DNA of 64,000 nucleotides from Halobaculum sp. CBA1158. Its GTDB lineage: Archaea > Halobacteriota > Halobacteria > Halobacteriales > Haloferacaceae. Position 1 is the stretch's first letter; each line of letters starts with the position of its first letter. Below the pieces are notes generated by a model that did not search any database, was not told the DNA's origin, and saw nothing but the letters and a program-made list of their open reading frames with translations. Location: the NCBI RefSeq assembly GCF_021431925.1, contig NZ_CP090371.1, positions 186,001-250,000 of the forward strand, in the 5' to 3' direction. The translations under genes and the position numbers were made by a program. Below are positions 20,145 to 29,732 of this stretch, one piece after another.

Positions 20145-21545
20145 CTACCCGAACGGACCCATGCCGCCACCGCCCATTCCGCCCATTCCGCCGCCACCGC
20201 CGCCCTGCTGTTGCAGCTTCTTCATCATGCGCTGCATGTCGCCGTCGCCCATGTTTCCGAACTGGTCCATCGTCCGCTTCATCATGTTGTACTGCTCGAG
20301 CAGTTCCTCGATGCGCTCCTCGGGGACGCCCGACCCGCGGGAGATCCGTTCGAGGCGGTCGCTTCTGATGATCGACGGGTCCTCCATCTCGGCCTCGGTC
20401 ATGGAGTCCATCGCGATCTCGAAGCTGCGCATGCGCTCTTGGGTCACGTCCATCGCGTCGTCGGGAAGTTGGTCCATCATCCCGCCGCCGAGTCCGGGGA
20501 TCATGTCCATGACCTGGTCGAGGGGGCCCATCTTGTCCATCGCCTTCATCTGGTTTCGCATGTCCGTGAGGGTGAACTCCCCCTCCATCATGTCCTCGGG
20601 GTCCCAGTCGTCCTCCTCGCCGGTCTCGCTCATCGCGCGCTCGACGCGCTCGGAGAGCTGCTTGAGGTCGCCCATCCCGAGCAGCCGCGAGATGAAGCCG
20701 TTGGGCTCGAAGCGCTCGATGTCCTGGACCGTCTCGCCGCTGCCGAGGAACGCGATCGACGAGCCGGTCTCGTTGACCGCGGTCAGCGCGCCGCCGCCCT
20801 TCGCGGTCCCGTCGAGCTTGGTGATGGCGACGCCGTCGATGCCGATCGACTCCTCGAACTGGCGGGCCTGATCCTTGGCTCCCTGCCCGATCGCGGCGTC
20901 GAGCACGAGCAGCGAGCGGTCGGGTTCGACCACGTCGTCGATCCGTTCGATCTCGTCGATGAGGTCGTCCTCCAGCGCGTGGCGGCCGGCGGTGTCGACG
21001 ATGCGCACGTCGGCGTCCTCGGTGGCCTCGAGCCCCTCGCGTGCGATCTCGACGGGGTCGTCGGCGTCGGGGTCGCCGTAGAACTCCACCTCGGCGTTCT
21101 CGGCCATCTGCTCGGCCTGCTCGTACGCGCCGGGCCGGAACGTGTCGGTCTGGATGACCGCCGGACGAAGCCCCTTCTTCGAGAACCACCACGCCATCTT
21201 GGCGGCCGTCGTCGTCTTCCCCGACCCCTGGAGCCCGGCGAGCATGATCGTCTGCTCCTCCAGCGGGATCTCGGTCGACTCGCCGATGAGGTCGACCATC
21301 TCCTCGTAGACGATCTTGAGGACGTGGTCGCGGGCGGTGGTGCCGCCGGGGGGCTCCTCCTCGAGCGCGCGGGTCTCGATGCTGTCGGACAGCTCCATCA
21401 CGAGATCCACGTCCACGTCCGCCGCCAGCAGCGAGCGCTGGATCTGCTTGACGACTTCCTGCACGTCGTCCTCGTCGATGCGGGACTTCCCGCGGAGCGA
21501 GTCCATCGTGCCCCGGAGAGAGCTTCCCAGGTCGTCGAGTACCAT
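20145..21545 (-). CDS. srp54: Signal recognition particle 54 kDa protein
   Basis: GTPase of the signal recognition particle; binds signal sequences and 7S RNA and delivers ribosomes to FtsY. The 466-residue length is normal. The N domain is helical ([16 protein letters not shown]). The G domain has [15 protein letters not shown] (G1), [17 protein letters not shown] (G3) and [10 protein letters not shown] (G4). The M domain is rich in Met ([23 protein letters not shown]) and ends in a Gly/Met tail. Its receptor gene ftsY is at 28125. The 7S RNA gene is not in the window. Confidence 0.97.
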   Translation of the reverse strand: MVLDDLGSSLRGTMDSLRGKSRIDEDDVQEVVKQIQRSLLAADVDVDLVMELSDSIETRALEEEPPGGTTARDHVLKIVYEEMVDLIGESTEIPLEEQTIMLAGLQGSGKTTTAAKMAWWFSKKGLRPAVIQTDTFRPGAYEQAEQMAENAEVEFYGDPDADDPVEIAREGLEATEDADVRIVDTAGRHALEDDLIDEIERIDDVVEPDRSLLVLDAAIGQGAKDQARQFEESIGIDGVAITKLDGTAKGGGALTAVNETGSSIAFLGSGETVQDIERFEPNGFISRLLGMGDLKQLSERVERAMSETGEEDDWDPEDMMEGEFTLTDMRNQMKAMDKMGPLDQVMDMIPGLGGGMMDQLPDDAMDVTQERMRSFEIAMDSMTEAEMEDPSIIRSDRLERISRGSGVPEERIEELLEQYNMMKRTMDQFGNMGDGDMQRMMKKLQQQGGGGGGMGGMGGGGMGPFG

Positions 21546-21788
21546 TGGTCTTACCCGAGGTTGTCGGTCCGTGCGGTAAAGGCTTCCCTGTCCTCGATCC
21601 GTGATCGTGGTCGGGGTTCGCGGTTCCGGTTCGTGGTTCGCGCGAGCGGCTCGGATGAGTGAGACGAGGCCAGCGGTGGCTCCGGCGACCTCGAACGCCT
21701 CCGCTCAGTCACGCCCGCCGCGACCGCAGCGCACTCGCCCTCCGGATCGCACCGGAACGCCTTCTGTCGATAGCGCGAATACGGAGCC

Positions 21789-22457
21789 GTGCTCGCCGTC
21801 GACCCCGCCACCCTCGCCGCCTACGTCGCCGCCGCGGGCGCGCTGATCCTCGTCCCCGGTCAGGACACCCTCGTCGTCCTCACCCACGGCCTCGCCTCTC
21901 GGAGGGCGGGCGTCGCCGCGGCGGTCGGCGTCGCCGTCGGCGTCCTCGCGCACGCGACGGCCGCGGCGCTGGGGCTGGCTGCCGTCTACCGCGCGGTCCC
22001 GGCGGCCGCGACGACCGTGACGCTCGCGGGCGCTGCGTACCTCCTCTGGCTCGCCGTCGAGACCGCTCGCGGGGACGGGATCGGGTCGACCGCGACCGAT
22101 GCCGGGGCGGGCCCCGACGCCGGCGACGACGCCTCGCGAGCCGCCGGTCTCCACACCGGCAGCGCGGCCGCCCGCGCCGGCTTCCGTCGCGGGCTGGTCA
22201 CCAACGTCGCGAACCCGAAGGTGGCGCTCTTTTTCCTCGCGTTCCTCCCGGGGTTCGTCGGGGGCGGCGAGACGGCTGCGATGATCGCCCTCGGGGGCGT
22301 GTACTCCCTGCTCACCGTCGCGTACCTCGGCGCGGTCGGCGCGCTCGCCGGCCGGATCGGTGCCGTGGCGACCGGACAGACCGCGCGAGCGATCCGGCTC
22401 GGCTCGGCGACGGTGCTGGTCGCGCTGGCGGCGGCGCTGGTCGTCCGGGTCGCGTGA
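21789..22457 (+). CDS. LysE/RhtB-family exporter
   Basis: A 222-residue membrane transporter of the LysE family, which exports amino acids or related metabolites. The N-terminal LILVPGQDTLVVLTHGLASR is the conserved PGP/D-type motif of the family. The second-half signature RRGLVTNVANPKVALFFLAF (N-P-K) is clear. About six hydrophobic helices are present. A 25-residue Ala/Gly/Asp-rich loop (ATDAGAGPDAGDDASR) splits them. The GTG start at 21789 gives the expected first helix. It stands alone. Confidence 0.87.
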   Translation: MLAVDPATLAAYVAAAGALILVPGQDTLVVLTHGLASRRAGVAAAVGVAVGVLAHATAAALGLAAVYRAVPAAATTVTLAGAAYLLWLAVETARGDGIGSTATDAGAGPDAGDDASRAAGLHTGSAAARAGFRRGLVTNVANPKVALFFLAFLPGFVGGGETAAMIALGGVYSLLTVAYLGAVGALAGRIGAVATGQTARAIRLGSATVLVALAAALVVRVA

Positions 22458-22501
22458 GTCGCCGCCTCCGTAGATGGTCGCCTCCGCGGATACGGCTCCC
22501 G

Positions 22502-23668
22502 TTACGCGGACGCCTCCCCACCGTCCAGGTCGCGTCCGCGGAGGCGGTCGATCCGGTCGCCCAGGGCGACGTTCGCCGAGAGCGGGTTCGGCACCCGCCG
22601 ACGCGACGGCTCCATCGCGTGCACCTCGGCGTACCGCTCCAGCGCGTCGGCGACGGCGTCGGCACCGACCGACCCGGCCGCGCGGTCGTCGGCCGCGACG
22701 ATCCCCCGGCGCGCGTACCACAGCCCCCCGACGAGCGCGACGCAGGCCACGGCGACGAGCGGGCCGTTCGGACCGCCCGAACCGGAGAACGCGGCGATCA
22801 GCGGGACGGCCGCGGCGATCACCGCGCCCATGCGACGCGACAGCGCCCGCGAGCGGACGCGTCCGGCCTGAACGGCCAACAGCGCGGCGGCGGTCTCGTC
22901 GTCGAGGGCGTCGAGGAACGTGCTCGTCACGAACAACCGGCGGGCCGGGCCGATCCCGCGGACGAACGCGTTCGCGGTCTCCTCGTCGTCGGTATCGAGC
23001 ACGCGAACCTCGTCGACGAGCCCCGACCCGACCCCGGCGCGCTCGCGAAGGCGGTCGATCCGGGCGGCGTCGTCGCCGGACGGCTTTCGCGTCGACCGGA
23101 GCACGCCGACTACCCACGGCGACGCCGCGAGCGCCCCGACCACCAGCACGATGAGCCCGACAGCGACGGTGACGGTCGACGTTCCGACCCCCAGTCCGAG
23201 TCGAAACGGCGTGATGACGAGCGCGAAGACGGCACTCGCGCCGAGCAGCCACCGGGCCATCAGGGCGACCGCACGGCCCGTCCCGAGGTCGATGTCGCGG
23301 ACGGCGCGGACGCCGCGAACCGTCGGGGCGTACGCGACGAGCGCGACGGTGCCGGCCGCCGCCATCGTCAGGAACTCCGAGAGGAACACGTCGACGGCGA
23401 CGGTGCCGGTCGATCCGCCGGCGAGCGCCGCGCGGACGGCCGCCCCCAGATCGAGGACCGACAGGAGGCCGTACGCCAACACCCCGAGCGGGAGGACGCC
23501 GCCGACGTACAGCAGGCGATACTTTCCGACGGGGTTCGAGAGCCGGCGGGCGACGGCGCTGCCGACGACGCCGACGACCGCCCCGAGCAGACAGAGGAGC
23601 ACCCAAAAGGCCACCGGCGGGCCGAGATCGGCCGTGGAGGACGCGACTGCGGACTGAAGCGGGACCAT
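22502..23668 (-). CDS. M48-like membrane protein lacking the zinc site (pseudopeptidase)
   Basis: A 388-residue protein with the layout of M48/HtpX-type proteases. Helices occupy residues about 16-38, 53-72, 95-115, 135-153 and 162-185, then comes an M48-like domain with [20 protein letters not shown] and [20 protein letters not shown]. Where HtpX has the zinc motif HELAH this protein has VQAGR (266-270). The later Glu ligand and downstream HP are also missing. The fold therefore seems kept but proteolysis lost. It could be a membrane chaperone, regulator or inactive homologue. Start ATG 23668. Confidence 0.7.
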   Translation of the reverse strand: MVPLQSAVASSTADLGPPVAFWVLLCLLGAVVGVVGSAVARRLSNPVGKYRLLYVGGVLPLGVLAYGLLSVLDLGAAVRAALAGGSTGTVAVDVFLSEFLTMAAAGTVALVAYAPTVRGVRAVRDIDLGTGRAVALMARWLLGASAVFALVITPFRLGLGVGTSTVTVAVGLIVLVVGALAASPWVVGVLRSTRKPSGDDAARIDRLRERAGVGSGLVDEVRVLDTDDEETANAFVRGIGPARRLFVTSTFLDALDDETAAALLAVQAGRVRSRALSRRMGAVIAAAVPLIAAFSGSGGPNGPLVAVACVALVGGLWYARRGIVAADDRAAGSVGADAVADALERYAEVHAMEPSRRRVPNPLSANVALGDRIDRLRGRDLDGGEASA

Positions 23669-23792
23669 GCGCGGCGATCCATTCGCGCGGATGAAAACCG
23701 TGCCGAACCGCCGGGCTTCCGGGAGCAGTCTCGGCGACGAGCTCGGTGCCGGCCCCGACGGACTCAAGGACGGCCCCGCCGTCCCCCCGCCC

Positions 23793-24644
23793 ATGCGCAT
23801 CGCCGTACCCAACAAGGGCCGCCTCCACGAGCCGACGATGGCGCTGCTCGAACGCGCCGGCCTGCACGTCGAGGAGACGGCCGACCGGCAGCTGTACGCC
23901 GACACGGTCGACCCCGACGTGTCGATCCTGTTCGCGCGGGCCGCGGACATCCCGGAGTACGTCGCCGACGGGGCCGCGGACGCCGGGATCACCGGGCTCG
24001 ACCAGGCTCGCGAGTCCGGCCGAGAGCTGGCCGAGCTGCTGGATCTGGAGTTCGGTCGCTGCCGACTCGTGCTCGCCGCACCCGAGGACGGCGACGTCCG
24101 GTCGCCGGCGGACGTGGCCGGCGGCACCGTCGCCACCGAGTTCCCCCGGATCACCCGCGAGTACCTCGACGGCGAGGGCGTCGACGCCGAGGTGGTCGAG
24201 GTGACCGGCGCGACCGAGCTCACCCCCCACGTCGACATGGCCGACGCCATCGTCGACATCACCTCCACCGGCACTACTCTTCAGGTGAATCGCCTCGCGA
24301 TCATCGACGAGGTGCTCGCCTCCTCGGTCCGACTGTTCGCCCGCCCCGACGCGGCCGACGACGAGAAGGTCACGCAGGTCGCGACCGCCCTGGAGTCGGT
24401 CGTCGCCGCCGAGGGGAAGCGCTACCTGATGATGAACGCCCCCGCCGACAGCCTCGACGACGTGAAGCGGGTGCTCCCCGGAATGGGCGGTCCGACCGTG
24501 ATGGACATCGCGGACGGCGACGACGACCACGTCGCCGTCCACGCCGTCGTCGACGAGCGCGACGTGTTCGAGACGATCACCGCGCTCAAAGGCGTCGGCG
24601 CGAGCGACGTGCTCGTCACCGAGATCGAACGGCTCGTGGAGTAG
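23793..24644 (+). CDS. hisG: ATP phosphoribosyltransferase, long form
   Basis: First enzyme of histidine biosynthesis: joins ATP and PRPP to form N1-phosphoribosyl-ATP. The 283-residue length is that of the HisG long form with a C-terminal ACT-like regulatory domain for histidine feedback. Seen motifs are [15 protein letters not shown], the DAGITGLD region, [11 protein letters not shown] and the PRPP-binding [14 protein letters not shown]. The C-terminus ([14 protein letters not shown]) is the regulatory domain. It is convergent with the CPBP gene and unlinked to hisI at 54067. Confidence 0.95.
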   Translation: MRIAVPNKGRLHEPTMALLERAGLHVEETADRQLYADTVDPDVSILFARAADIPEYVADGAADAGITGLDQARESGRELAELLDLEFGRCRLVLAAPEDGDVRSPADVAGGTVATEFPRITREYLDGEGVDAEVVEVTGATELTPHVDMADAIVDITSTGTTLQVNRLAIIDEVLASSVRLFARPDAADDEKVTQVATALESVVAAEGKRYLMMNAPADSLDDVKRVLPGMGGPTVMDIADGDDDHVAVHAVVDERDVFETITALKGVGASDVLVTEIERLVE

Positions 24645-24669
24645 TCCCGTCGTCCGAGGCGACGCCGCC

Positions 24670-24765
24670 TCCCCGTCTCGCCCTGCCCCGCCCCGCCTCG
24701 TCTCGATCCGTCCCGCCCCGCCTCATCTTCCCCGTCCCGCCCCGACTCGTCTTCCCCGTCCCGTC
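24670..24765. repeat. Pyrimidine-rich tandem repeat between convergent genes
   Basis: CCCGCCCCGCCTCGTCTCG-like units repeat about four times (GTCCCGCCCCG twice, CTTCCCCGTCCC twice). The block fills the gap between hisG and the convergent CPBP gene. No open frame in it is credible. It may act as a transcription end zone for hisG, whose transcript would be C/U-rich here. Confidence 0.6.
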
Positions 24766-24766
24766 C

Positions 24767-25843
24767 TTAGTCCTCGTTCGTGGTTGCCGGCGTGGTCGAT
24801 CGTGATCCCCCGTGTTCGTCCCCGTTCTCGCTCTCGCTCTTGCCACGGAGGTCGGGCACGGCGATCCGGGAGTCGATCAGCCCCTCGGGCAGGCCATCGC
24901 GGACGCGGACCCACCACGCGGTCGCCGCGACGCCGACGAGGACCGCGCCCATCCCCAACAGGCCGGCCTCCGGGCCGAACGACCCGCCGGTGACGAGCGT
25001 CGGGCCGGTCGGCTCCAGGTCGACGACGGCCGCCTCGACGCCCAGGCCGCTCACGGGGAAGCCGAACACGAGCCCCTGGGCGGCGTTCCAGGACACGTGG
25101 ACGCCCACCGGGAACGACAGCCGCCCCGTCAGCGCGAAGCCGACGCCGAGGAACAGCCCCGCGAGGGTGATCCCGACGGTCGACGCCGTCGACGCCCCCG
25201 GGTTGCCCGCGTGAAGGAGTCCGAACGTCGCCGAGGAGGCCGCGAGCGCGACGCCGACGGCGACGCGGTCGCCGGCGAACCGGAGCCCCTCGGCGACGTT
25301 GACAAGCAGCAGCCCCCGGGCGAACAGTTCCTCGTACACGCCGACGACGAGGAACACGAGGAGGACGGTCGCGCCCCCGGCGACGCTGCCGACGAAGGCG
25401 TCGACGACGCGGAACCAGCCGGCGGCGACCCCGACGCCGGCGATCAGCGCCTGGAGGAGGACGCCGAGCGCGAGGCCGGCCCCGAGGTCGGCGATCCACC
25501 CCGGCTCGCGACGCAGTCCGAGGTCCGACAGCCTGCGACGGTCGACGTACCGCGCCGAAAGGAGGGTCGCGCCGGCGACCGCGAGCATCGGGAGGACGGT
25601 CGAAAGCGGGGCGGAGAGGCCGGCGACCGCCGCTCCGCTCCCGGCGACCACGAGCGCGACGACGGCGAGCGCGGCCGCCGTGAGGAGTCGGACCGGCGCG
25701 CGCGGTCTGTGCTCTGCGGCGTTCCACACCGGGGAGACGAGACGGCCGAGCAGCGAGGGCTCGCGGGAGTCGCGGTCGCGGTCGCCGTCGGCGGGCGGTT
25801 CGTCTCCATCTCGCTCGGGGTCGCCGACGCGGTCGTCGCTCAT
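24767..25843 (-). CDS. CPBP-family intramembrane metalloprotease
   Basis: A 358-residue membrane protein of the CPBP/Abi (CAAX-type) family. The catalytic motif EELFARGLL (EExxxR) is in the fourth or fifth helix. The second and third motifs are FGLLHAGNP and HVSWNAAQG, supplying the metal-binding His residues. About eight helices. Both termini are acidic and disordered (RDGDEPPADGDRDRD at the N-terminus). The family processes prenylated proteins or bacteriocin-related substrates; the target here is unknown. Its start overlaps the upstream gene's stop by 4 nt (ATGA). Confidence 0.88.
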   Translation of the reverse strand: MSDDRVGDPERDGDEPPADGDRDRDSREPSLLGRLVSPVWNAAEHRPRAPVRLLTAAALAVVALVVAGSGAAVAGLSAPLSTVLPMLAVAGATLLSARYVDRRRLSDLGLRREPGWIADLGAGLALGVLLQALIAGVGVAAGWFRVVDAFVGSVAGGATVLLVFLVVGVYEELFARGLLLVNVAEGLRFAGDRVAVGVALAASSATFGLLHAGNPGASTASTVGITLAGLFLGVGFALTGRLSFPVGVHVSWNAAQGLVFGFPVSGLGVEAAVVDLEPTGPTLVTGGSFGPEAGLLGMGAVLVGVAATAWWVRVRDGLPEGLIDSRIAVPDLRGKSESENGDEHGGSRSTTPATTNED

Positions 25844-26193
25844 ACGGGCGCGGTCTGATACACCGCGAGCACCCGCTGGACCCCGACGGCCGCGATGACC
25901 GTGAGCGCGTAGTGCATCGCCGTGATCATCGCGGTGCCGCGGCGGTCGAGTCCGTACGCGAGTCGGACCATGACCGCGTCGACGACGAGCGCGAGCGCGA
26001 TGACGGCGGCGGCGGGGAGCACGGCCGCCGTGAGGCCGACCAGCGCCATCGCGACGCCCGGGGGAACCGCCTGTCGGAACTCCGCCTCGTCGCCGAGGAC
26101 GAAGTAGGCGGACGTGTTGGCCAGCAGGGTCGACAGCACCGCGATCAGGACGAGGCCGCCCAGCAGGCCGACGACGGCAGTCTGAAGCAGCAC
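25840..26193 (-). CDS. Four-helix membrane protein, hypothetical
   Basis: A 117-residue protein of nearly continuous hydrophobic segments: residues about 4-26, 45-60, 62-80 and 87-110. It resembles a haloarchaeal DUF membrane protein conserved next to tbp; I cannot assign a function. It begins 1 bp after the tbp stop region and overlaps the CPBP protease start, so the three genes tbp, this one and the protease probably form one transcription unit. Confidence 0.75.
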   Translation of the reverse strand: MLLQTAVVGLLGGLVLIAVLSTLLANTSAYFVLGDEAEFRQAVPPGVAMALVGLTAAVLPAAAVIALALVVDAVMVRLAYGLDRRGTAMITAMHYALTVIAAVGVQRVLAVYQTAPV

Positions 26194-26194
26194 G

Positions 26195-26755
26195 TCAGCC
26201 GAACAGCCCGAGCTCCGAGAGGCGCTCGGAGATCACCTCGACCGCCGCGTGGGCGTCGGCGGGCTCCTTCCCGCCCGTGATGACGAGCTTGCCGGAGCCG
26301 AACAGCAGCGCGACCACGTCGGGGTCGTCGAGGCGGTACACCAGTCCGGGGAACTGCTCCGGCTCGTACTCGATGTTCTCCAGCCCCAAGCCGATCGCGA
26401 TGGCGTTGAGGTTGAGGCTCTCGCCCAGGTCCGCGGAGGTGACGATGTTCTGTACAGTGACCTCGGGGTCGTCGCCCACGGGGATGTCGAGCTCGCGCAG
26501 CTTCTCGAACACGATGTCGAGCGCCTCGTGGACCGCGTCGGTGCTGTTCGCGCCCGTGCAGACGATCTTCCCGGACCGGAAGATGAGCGCCGCGCTCTTG
26601 GGATCGATCGTCCGGTACACCAGTCCGGGGAACTGCTCGGGGTCGTAGTCGGCCCCTTCCAGGTCCATGGCGACCGTCTGGAGGTCCAACTCCTGGTCGA
26701 TTCCCGTCGACGCGACGACGTTCTCGATGTTGATCGACTCCGTGGGGTCAGCCAT
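26195..26755 (-). CDS. tbp: TATA-box binding protein
   Basis: General transcription factor that binds promoter TATA boxes and recruits TFB and RNA polymerase. The 186-residue protein consists of two direct repeats. Each contains EQFPGLVYR followed by IFRSGKIVCTGA (first) or LFGSGKLVITGG (second), the DNA-contacting saddle. Lengths and motifs match archaeal TBP. Haloarchaea carry several TBPs; this one heads a three-gene unit and is in a housekeeping context. Promoter listed separately. Confidence 0.97.
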   Translation of the reverse strand: MADPTESINIENVVASTGIDQELDLQTVAMDLEGADYDPEQFPGLVYRTIDPKSAALIFRSGKIVCTGANSTDAVHEALDIVFEKLRELDIPVGDDPEVTVQNIVTSADLGESLNLNAIAIGLGLENIEYEPEQFPGLVYRLDDPDVVALLFGSGKLVITGGKEPADAHAAVEVISERLSELGLFG

Positions 26756-26781
26756 TCTCTTGTTTAAGTGTCGGCGCTGGC

Positions 26782-26790
26782 GTTTAAAGT
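26782..26790 (-). promoter_or_regulatory. tbp promoter TATA box
   Basis: On the minus strand ACTTTAAACG lies 27-35 nt upstream of the tbp ATG, so the mRNA would be leaderless or nearly so. A second AT-rich stretch (CTTAAACA) lies just before the ATG. Confidence 0.55.
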
Positions 26791-26946
26791 AGTACCGCCG
26801 CGCCCGGTGGGGGTTCCCGGCCGCGCTCCCGGCGACGCGGGGGGGACCGACGGGTCGCGGGCCGTCGCGAGGCGCTTCGACCCGTCGTGAACCGTCGTGA
26901 ACTGCGAACCCGTGCGTTCAAGCGCGCCGGCGCGCCACGTCCGGGC

Positions 26947-28011
26947 GTGTACGGACTCGAGTTCGTCGGCGAGGAGGACGCCTTCGCCGCGCGGGAGGCG
27001 CGGGTCGCCGCCGCCGGCGTCGACCGCGTCGCCCCGGGAGTCGCGGTCGCCGACGCCGTCGACGCCGAGCGGGTCCGCGGGCTGGCGTACACCCGCACGG
27101 CCCTGGACCTCCTCGGCCGCGCCGACGCCGACCTCCACAGCGCCCGCGCGGTCGTCGAGGCGGCGTCGCTCGACCGCGCGGGCACGGTCGCCGTCCGAGC
27201 ACGCGTCGTCCGCGACTCGGCGGCCGTCTCGACGGGCGAGGCCGAACGCGCGTGCGGCGCGGCGCTGGTCGAGCGCGGGTACGACGTGGACCTGGACGAC
27301 CCCGACCACACCCTTCGGGTGCTGTTCGCGGGCGACGCCTGTCTGGTCGGGTGGGTCGTCGCCGAGTCGCGCCGGGACTTCTCGACGCGCCGGCCGACCG
27401 ACCGGCCGTTCTTCCAGCCGGGGAGCATGGCACCGATGGACGCCCGCGCGTACGCCAACGTCGCCGGCGCGGGCCCTGGAAGCCGAATCCTCGACCCGAT
27501 GTGCGGCACCGGCGGCGTGCTCATCGAGGCCGGCCTCGTCGGCAGCGACGTGATCGGCAACGACGCGCAGGCGAAGATGGTCCGGGGCGCACGCGAGAAC
27601 CTCTCCCACTACCTCGATGCGGCGGGAGGATCGGCGAGCGTCGCCGGCGACGATACCGACGACAGCGACGACAGCGCCGTCGCCGCCGCCGACGACGCGG
27701 CTGACGGCACCGTCGACTGCGACGTGATCCGCGGGGACGCGACGGACCTGGGTGTTCGCGACGACGCCGTCGACGGCGTGGTGTTCGACGCGCCCTACGG
27801 TCGGCAGTCGAAGATCGCACGCCACGACCTCGCGGACCTCGTGAGCGAGGCGCTCGAGGAGGCCGTCCGCGTCGCGCCGCGAGGCGTGCTGATCGCGGAC
27901 CGCTCGTGGCACGAGGAGGCCGTCGCCGCCGGCTGGCGCGTCACCGACACCTTCGAGCGTCGGGTCCACAGAAGCCTCGTCCGCCACGTGCACGTGTTAG
28001 AGCGGACGTGA
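26947..28011 (+). CDS. Trm-G10-like tRNA (guanine-N2) methyltransferase
   Basis: SAM-dependent enzyme related to archaeal Trm-G10, which methylates G10 of tRNA. An N-terminal THUMP-like region (about residues 1-150) is followed by a Rossmann methyltransferase domain. Motif I is ILDPMCGTGGVLIEAG and the catalytic motif is VVFDAPYGRQSK (the NPPY-type motif as DAPY). A 30-residue Asp/Ala-rich insertion (DDTDDSDDSAVAAADDAADG) interrupts the domain. I chose GTG 26947 because VYGLEFVGEEDAF matches the usual start. GTG 26887 would add 20 residues. Confidence 0.87.
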   Translation: MYGLEFVGEEDAFAAREARVAAAGVDRVAPGVAVADAVDAERVRGLAYTRTALDLLGRADADLHSARAVVEAASLDRAGTVAVRARVVRDSAAVSTGEAERACGAALVERGYDVDLDDPDHTLRVLFAGDACLVGWVVAESRRDFSTRRPTDRPFFQPGSMAPMDARAYANVAGAGPGSRILDPMCGTGGVLIEAGLVGSDVIGNDAQAKMVRGARENLSHYLDAAGGSASVAGDDTDDSDDSAVAAADDAADGTVDCDVIRGDATDLGVRDDAVDGVVFDAPYGRQSKIARHDLADLVSEALEEAVRVAPRGVLIADRSWHEEAVAAGWRVTDTFERRVHRSLVRHVHVLERT

Positions 28012-28124
28012 TCGACCGGATCCGTCGCGGCGTCGCTCCGGTCGTGACGGTGCAGTCGACCTCGCTGTCGCTCCGGTCGCGAGACGCCGACTGAGAAGTC
28101 CGTCGGGGTCGAGCCGAGCGCGGT

Positions 28125-29234
28125 CTACTCCTCGCCCAGCAGCGAGTCGACCAGTTCCTCGGGGTCGAACAGCTCGAGGTCGTCGTACCCCTGCCCGACG
28201 CCGAGAAAGAGGATCGGCTTGCCCGTGACGAACGCGATGGAGATGGCCGCCCCGCCCGAGGAGTCGGCGTCGGCCTTCGTGAGCACCGAGCCGTCGACGC
28301 TAGCGGCGTCGTTGAACTCCTGGGCGCGCTTGACGGCGTCCTGGCCGGCGACCGCCTCGTCGACGAAGAGGGTGAGGTCCGGGTCGACGACCCGGTCGAT
28401 CTTCTCAAGCTGCGCCATCAGGTCGTTGCTCGTGTGGAGGCGACCCGCGGTGTCGCCGAGCACCACGTCGATGTCGTTCGCCTCGGCGTACTCGACGCCG
28501 TCGTAGATGACGGCGGCGGGGTCGCCGCCCTGCTCGTGGGCGATGATCTTCCGGTCGAGCGCGTCGGCGTGCTCGCGGAGCTGCTCGTTCGCCCCGGCAC
28601 GGTAGGTGTCGCCGTTCGCCAGCACCGACGAGTAGCCTCGCTCGTCGAGCCACTCCGACAGCTTCGCGATCGTGGTGGTCTTGCCGACGCCGTTGACGCC
28701 GGTGAACACGATGGTGACGGGCTTGTCGGACTCGGCGATGCGCTCCTCGAAGTCGAACTGGCCGACGGAGATGACCTCCAGCAGCGCGTCGTGCAACGCC
28801 TCCGTGACGAGCTGGTCGGTCGTCTCCACCTGCGCACGCGTCTCGCCGACCATCTTCTCGCGTACGGTGTCGAGGATCTCGCTGGCGACGCTCATCTCCA
28901 CGTCGCTCGAGAGCAACGCGAGCTCGAGGTCCTGAAGGGGCCCCTCGAGGTCCTCCTCCTCGATGATGACCTTCCCGGTGGCCAACGCCGCGGCGCGTTT
29001 GAGCCGACCCGGTCCGGCGTCCTCGCCGTCGCCGTCGGCCGCATCGGCGTCGACGCCGTCGGCGGCTCCGGCGGAGTCGTCGGGTCCGGCCGTCTCGGCC
29101 GCGTCGGCGGGGGCCTCGGCGACCGCGTCGCTCTCCGATTCGGCCTCGGCCTCGGCGTTCGCGGCCTTCTCCTCGACCTCCTCGGCGGCGTCCTCGCGGA
29201 AGGAGGAGAGCTTGTCCTTCAGCCCGTCGAACAT
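28125..29234 (-). CDS. ftsY: Signal recognition particle receptor FtsY
   Basis: Membrane-associated GTPase receptor for SRP. The 369-residue protein has an acidic A domain (residues about 15-70, EVEEKAANAEAEAESESDAV) for membrane contact, then the NG domain. G motifs are FTGVNGVGKTTTIAKLSEWL, DTYRAGANEQL, GDTAGRLHTSNDLM and TKADADSSGGAAIS. LFLGVGQGYDDL is the closing conserved segment. Last gene of the L39e-L31e-IF6-LX-pfdA-ftsY cluster; it starts 3 bp after the pfdA stop. Confidence 0.96.
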   Translation of the reverse strand: MFDGLKDKLSSFREDAAEEVEEKAANAEAEAESESDAVAEAPADAAETAGPDDSAGAADGVDADAADGDGEDAGPGRLKRAAALATGKVIIEEEDLEGPLQDLELALLSSDVEMSVASEILDTVREKMVGETRAQVETTDQLVTEALHDALLEVISVGQFDFEERIAESDKPVTIVFTGVNGVGKTTTIAKLSEWLDERGYSSVLANGDTYRAGANEQLREHADALDRKIIAHEQGGDPAAVIYDGVEYAEANDIDVVLGDTAGRLHTSNDLMAQLEKIDRVVDPDLTLFVDEAVAGQDAVKRAQEFNDAASVDGSVLTKADADSSGGAAISIAFVTGKPILFLGVGQGYDDLELFDPEELVDSLLGEE

Positions 29235-29237
29235 CCC

Positions 29238-29732
29238 TTACTCGTCCCCGTCGTCGCTCTCGTCGGCCATCTGCTGCATCTGCTGCATCTGCTGTTGCTG
29301 CATCTGCTGTTGCATCTGCTGGGCCTGCTGTTCGAGCTGCTGGCTCTCGGCCTCGAGGTCGGCCTTCTCCTCGCGGACGCGCTCGATCTGCTCGTCGAGG
29401 GCGTCCTTTCGGTTCTCGAGCGCGTCGACGGCGTCGCCCTCCTCCAGCTCAGCGGCGTAGTCGCCGCCGAGGCTCACGACGATCTCGTCGAGGTCCTGCA
29501 CCTCGGCGCGGACGTACGCGCCGCCGCCCAGCGGGACCTGCACCGTCGAGCCGGTGTCGATCTCGCCGATCGCGTCGATCGCCTCGTCCATTTCGCGCTG
29601 CTCCTGCTGGAGGTCGTTGATCTCCTCGTCGAGCTCGTCGATCTCCCCCTCGATCGCCTGGATCTCCTGGGAGATCTGCTGCATCTGCTGCTGGCCCGGA
29701 CCGCCGCCGCCGCCGCCACCACCGAGGCTCAT
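29238..29732 (-). CDS. pfdA: Prefoldin subunit alpha
   Basis: Chaperone subunit that holds unfolded proteins for the thermosome. The 164-residue protein has two long coiled-coil helices: IQAIEGEIDELDEEINDLQQ, and QIERVREEKADLEAESQQLE. Between them is the beta-hairpin region TGSTVQVPLGGGAYVRAEVQ used for hexamer assembly. The N-terminus has a run of eight Gly and the C-terminal end is a Gln/Met-rich tail. Its start overlaps the LX stop by 4 nt. Confidence 0.95.
   Translation of the reverse strand: MSLGGGGGGGGPGQQQMQQISQEIQAIEGEIDELDEEINDLQQEQREMDEAIDAIGEIDTGSTVQVPLGGGAYVRAEVQDLDEIVVSLGGDYAAELEEGDAVDALENRKDALDEQIERVREEKADLEAESQQLEQQAQQMQQQMQQQQMQQMQQMADESDDGDE

Noticed and set aside
21659-24805. 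Open frame of over 1000 codons on the plus strand
   Set aside because: It is Arg/Gly/Pro-rich, overlaps the LysE, M48-like and hisG genes in another frame, and reflects absence of stops in high G+C DNA.
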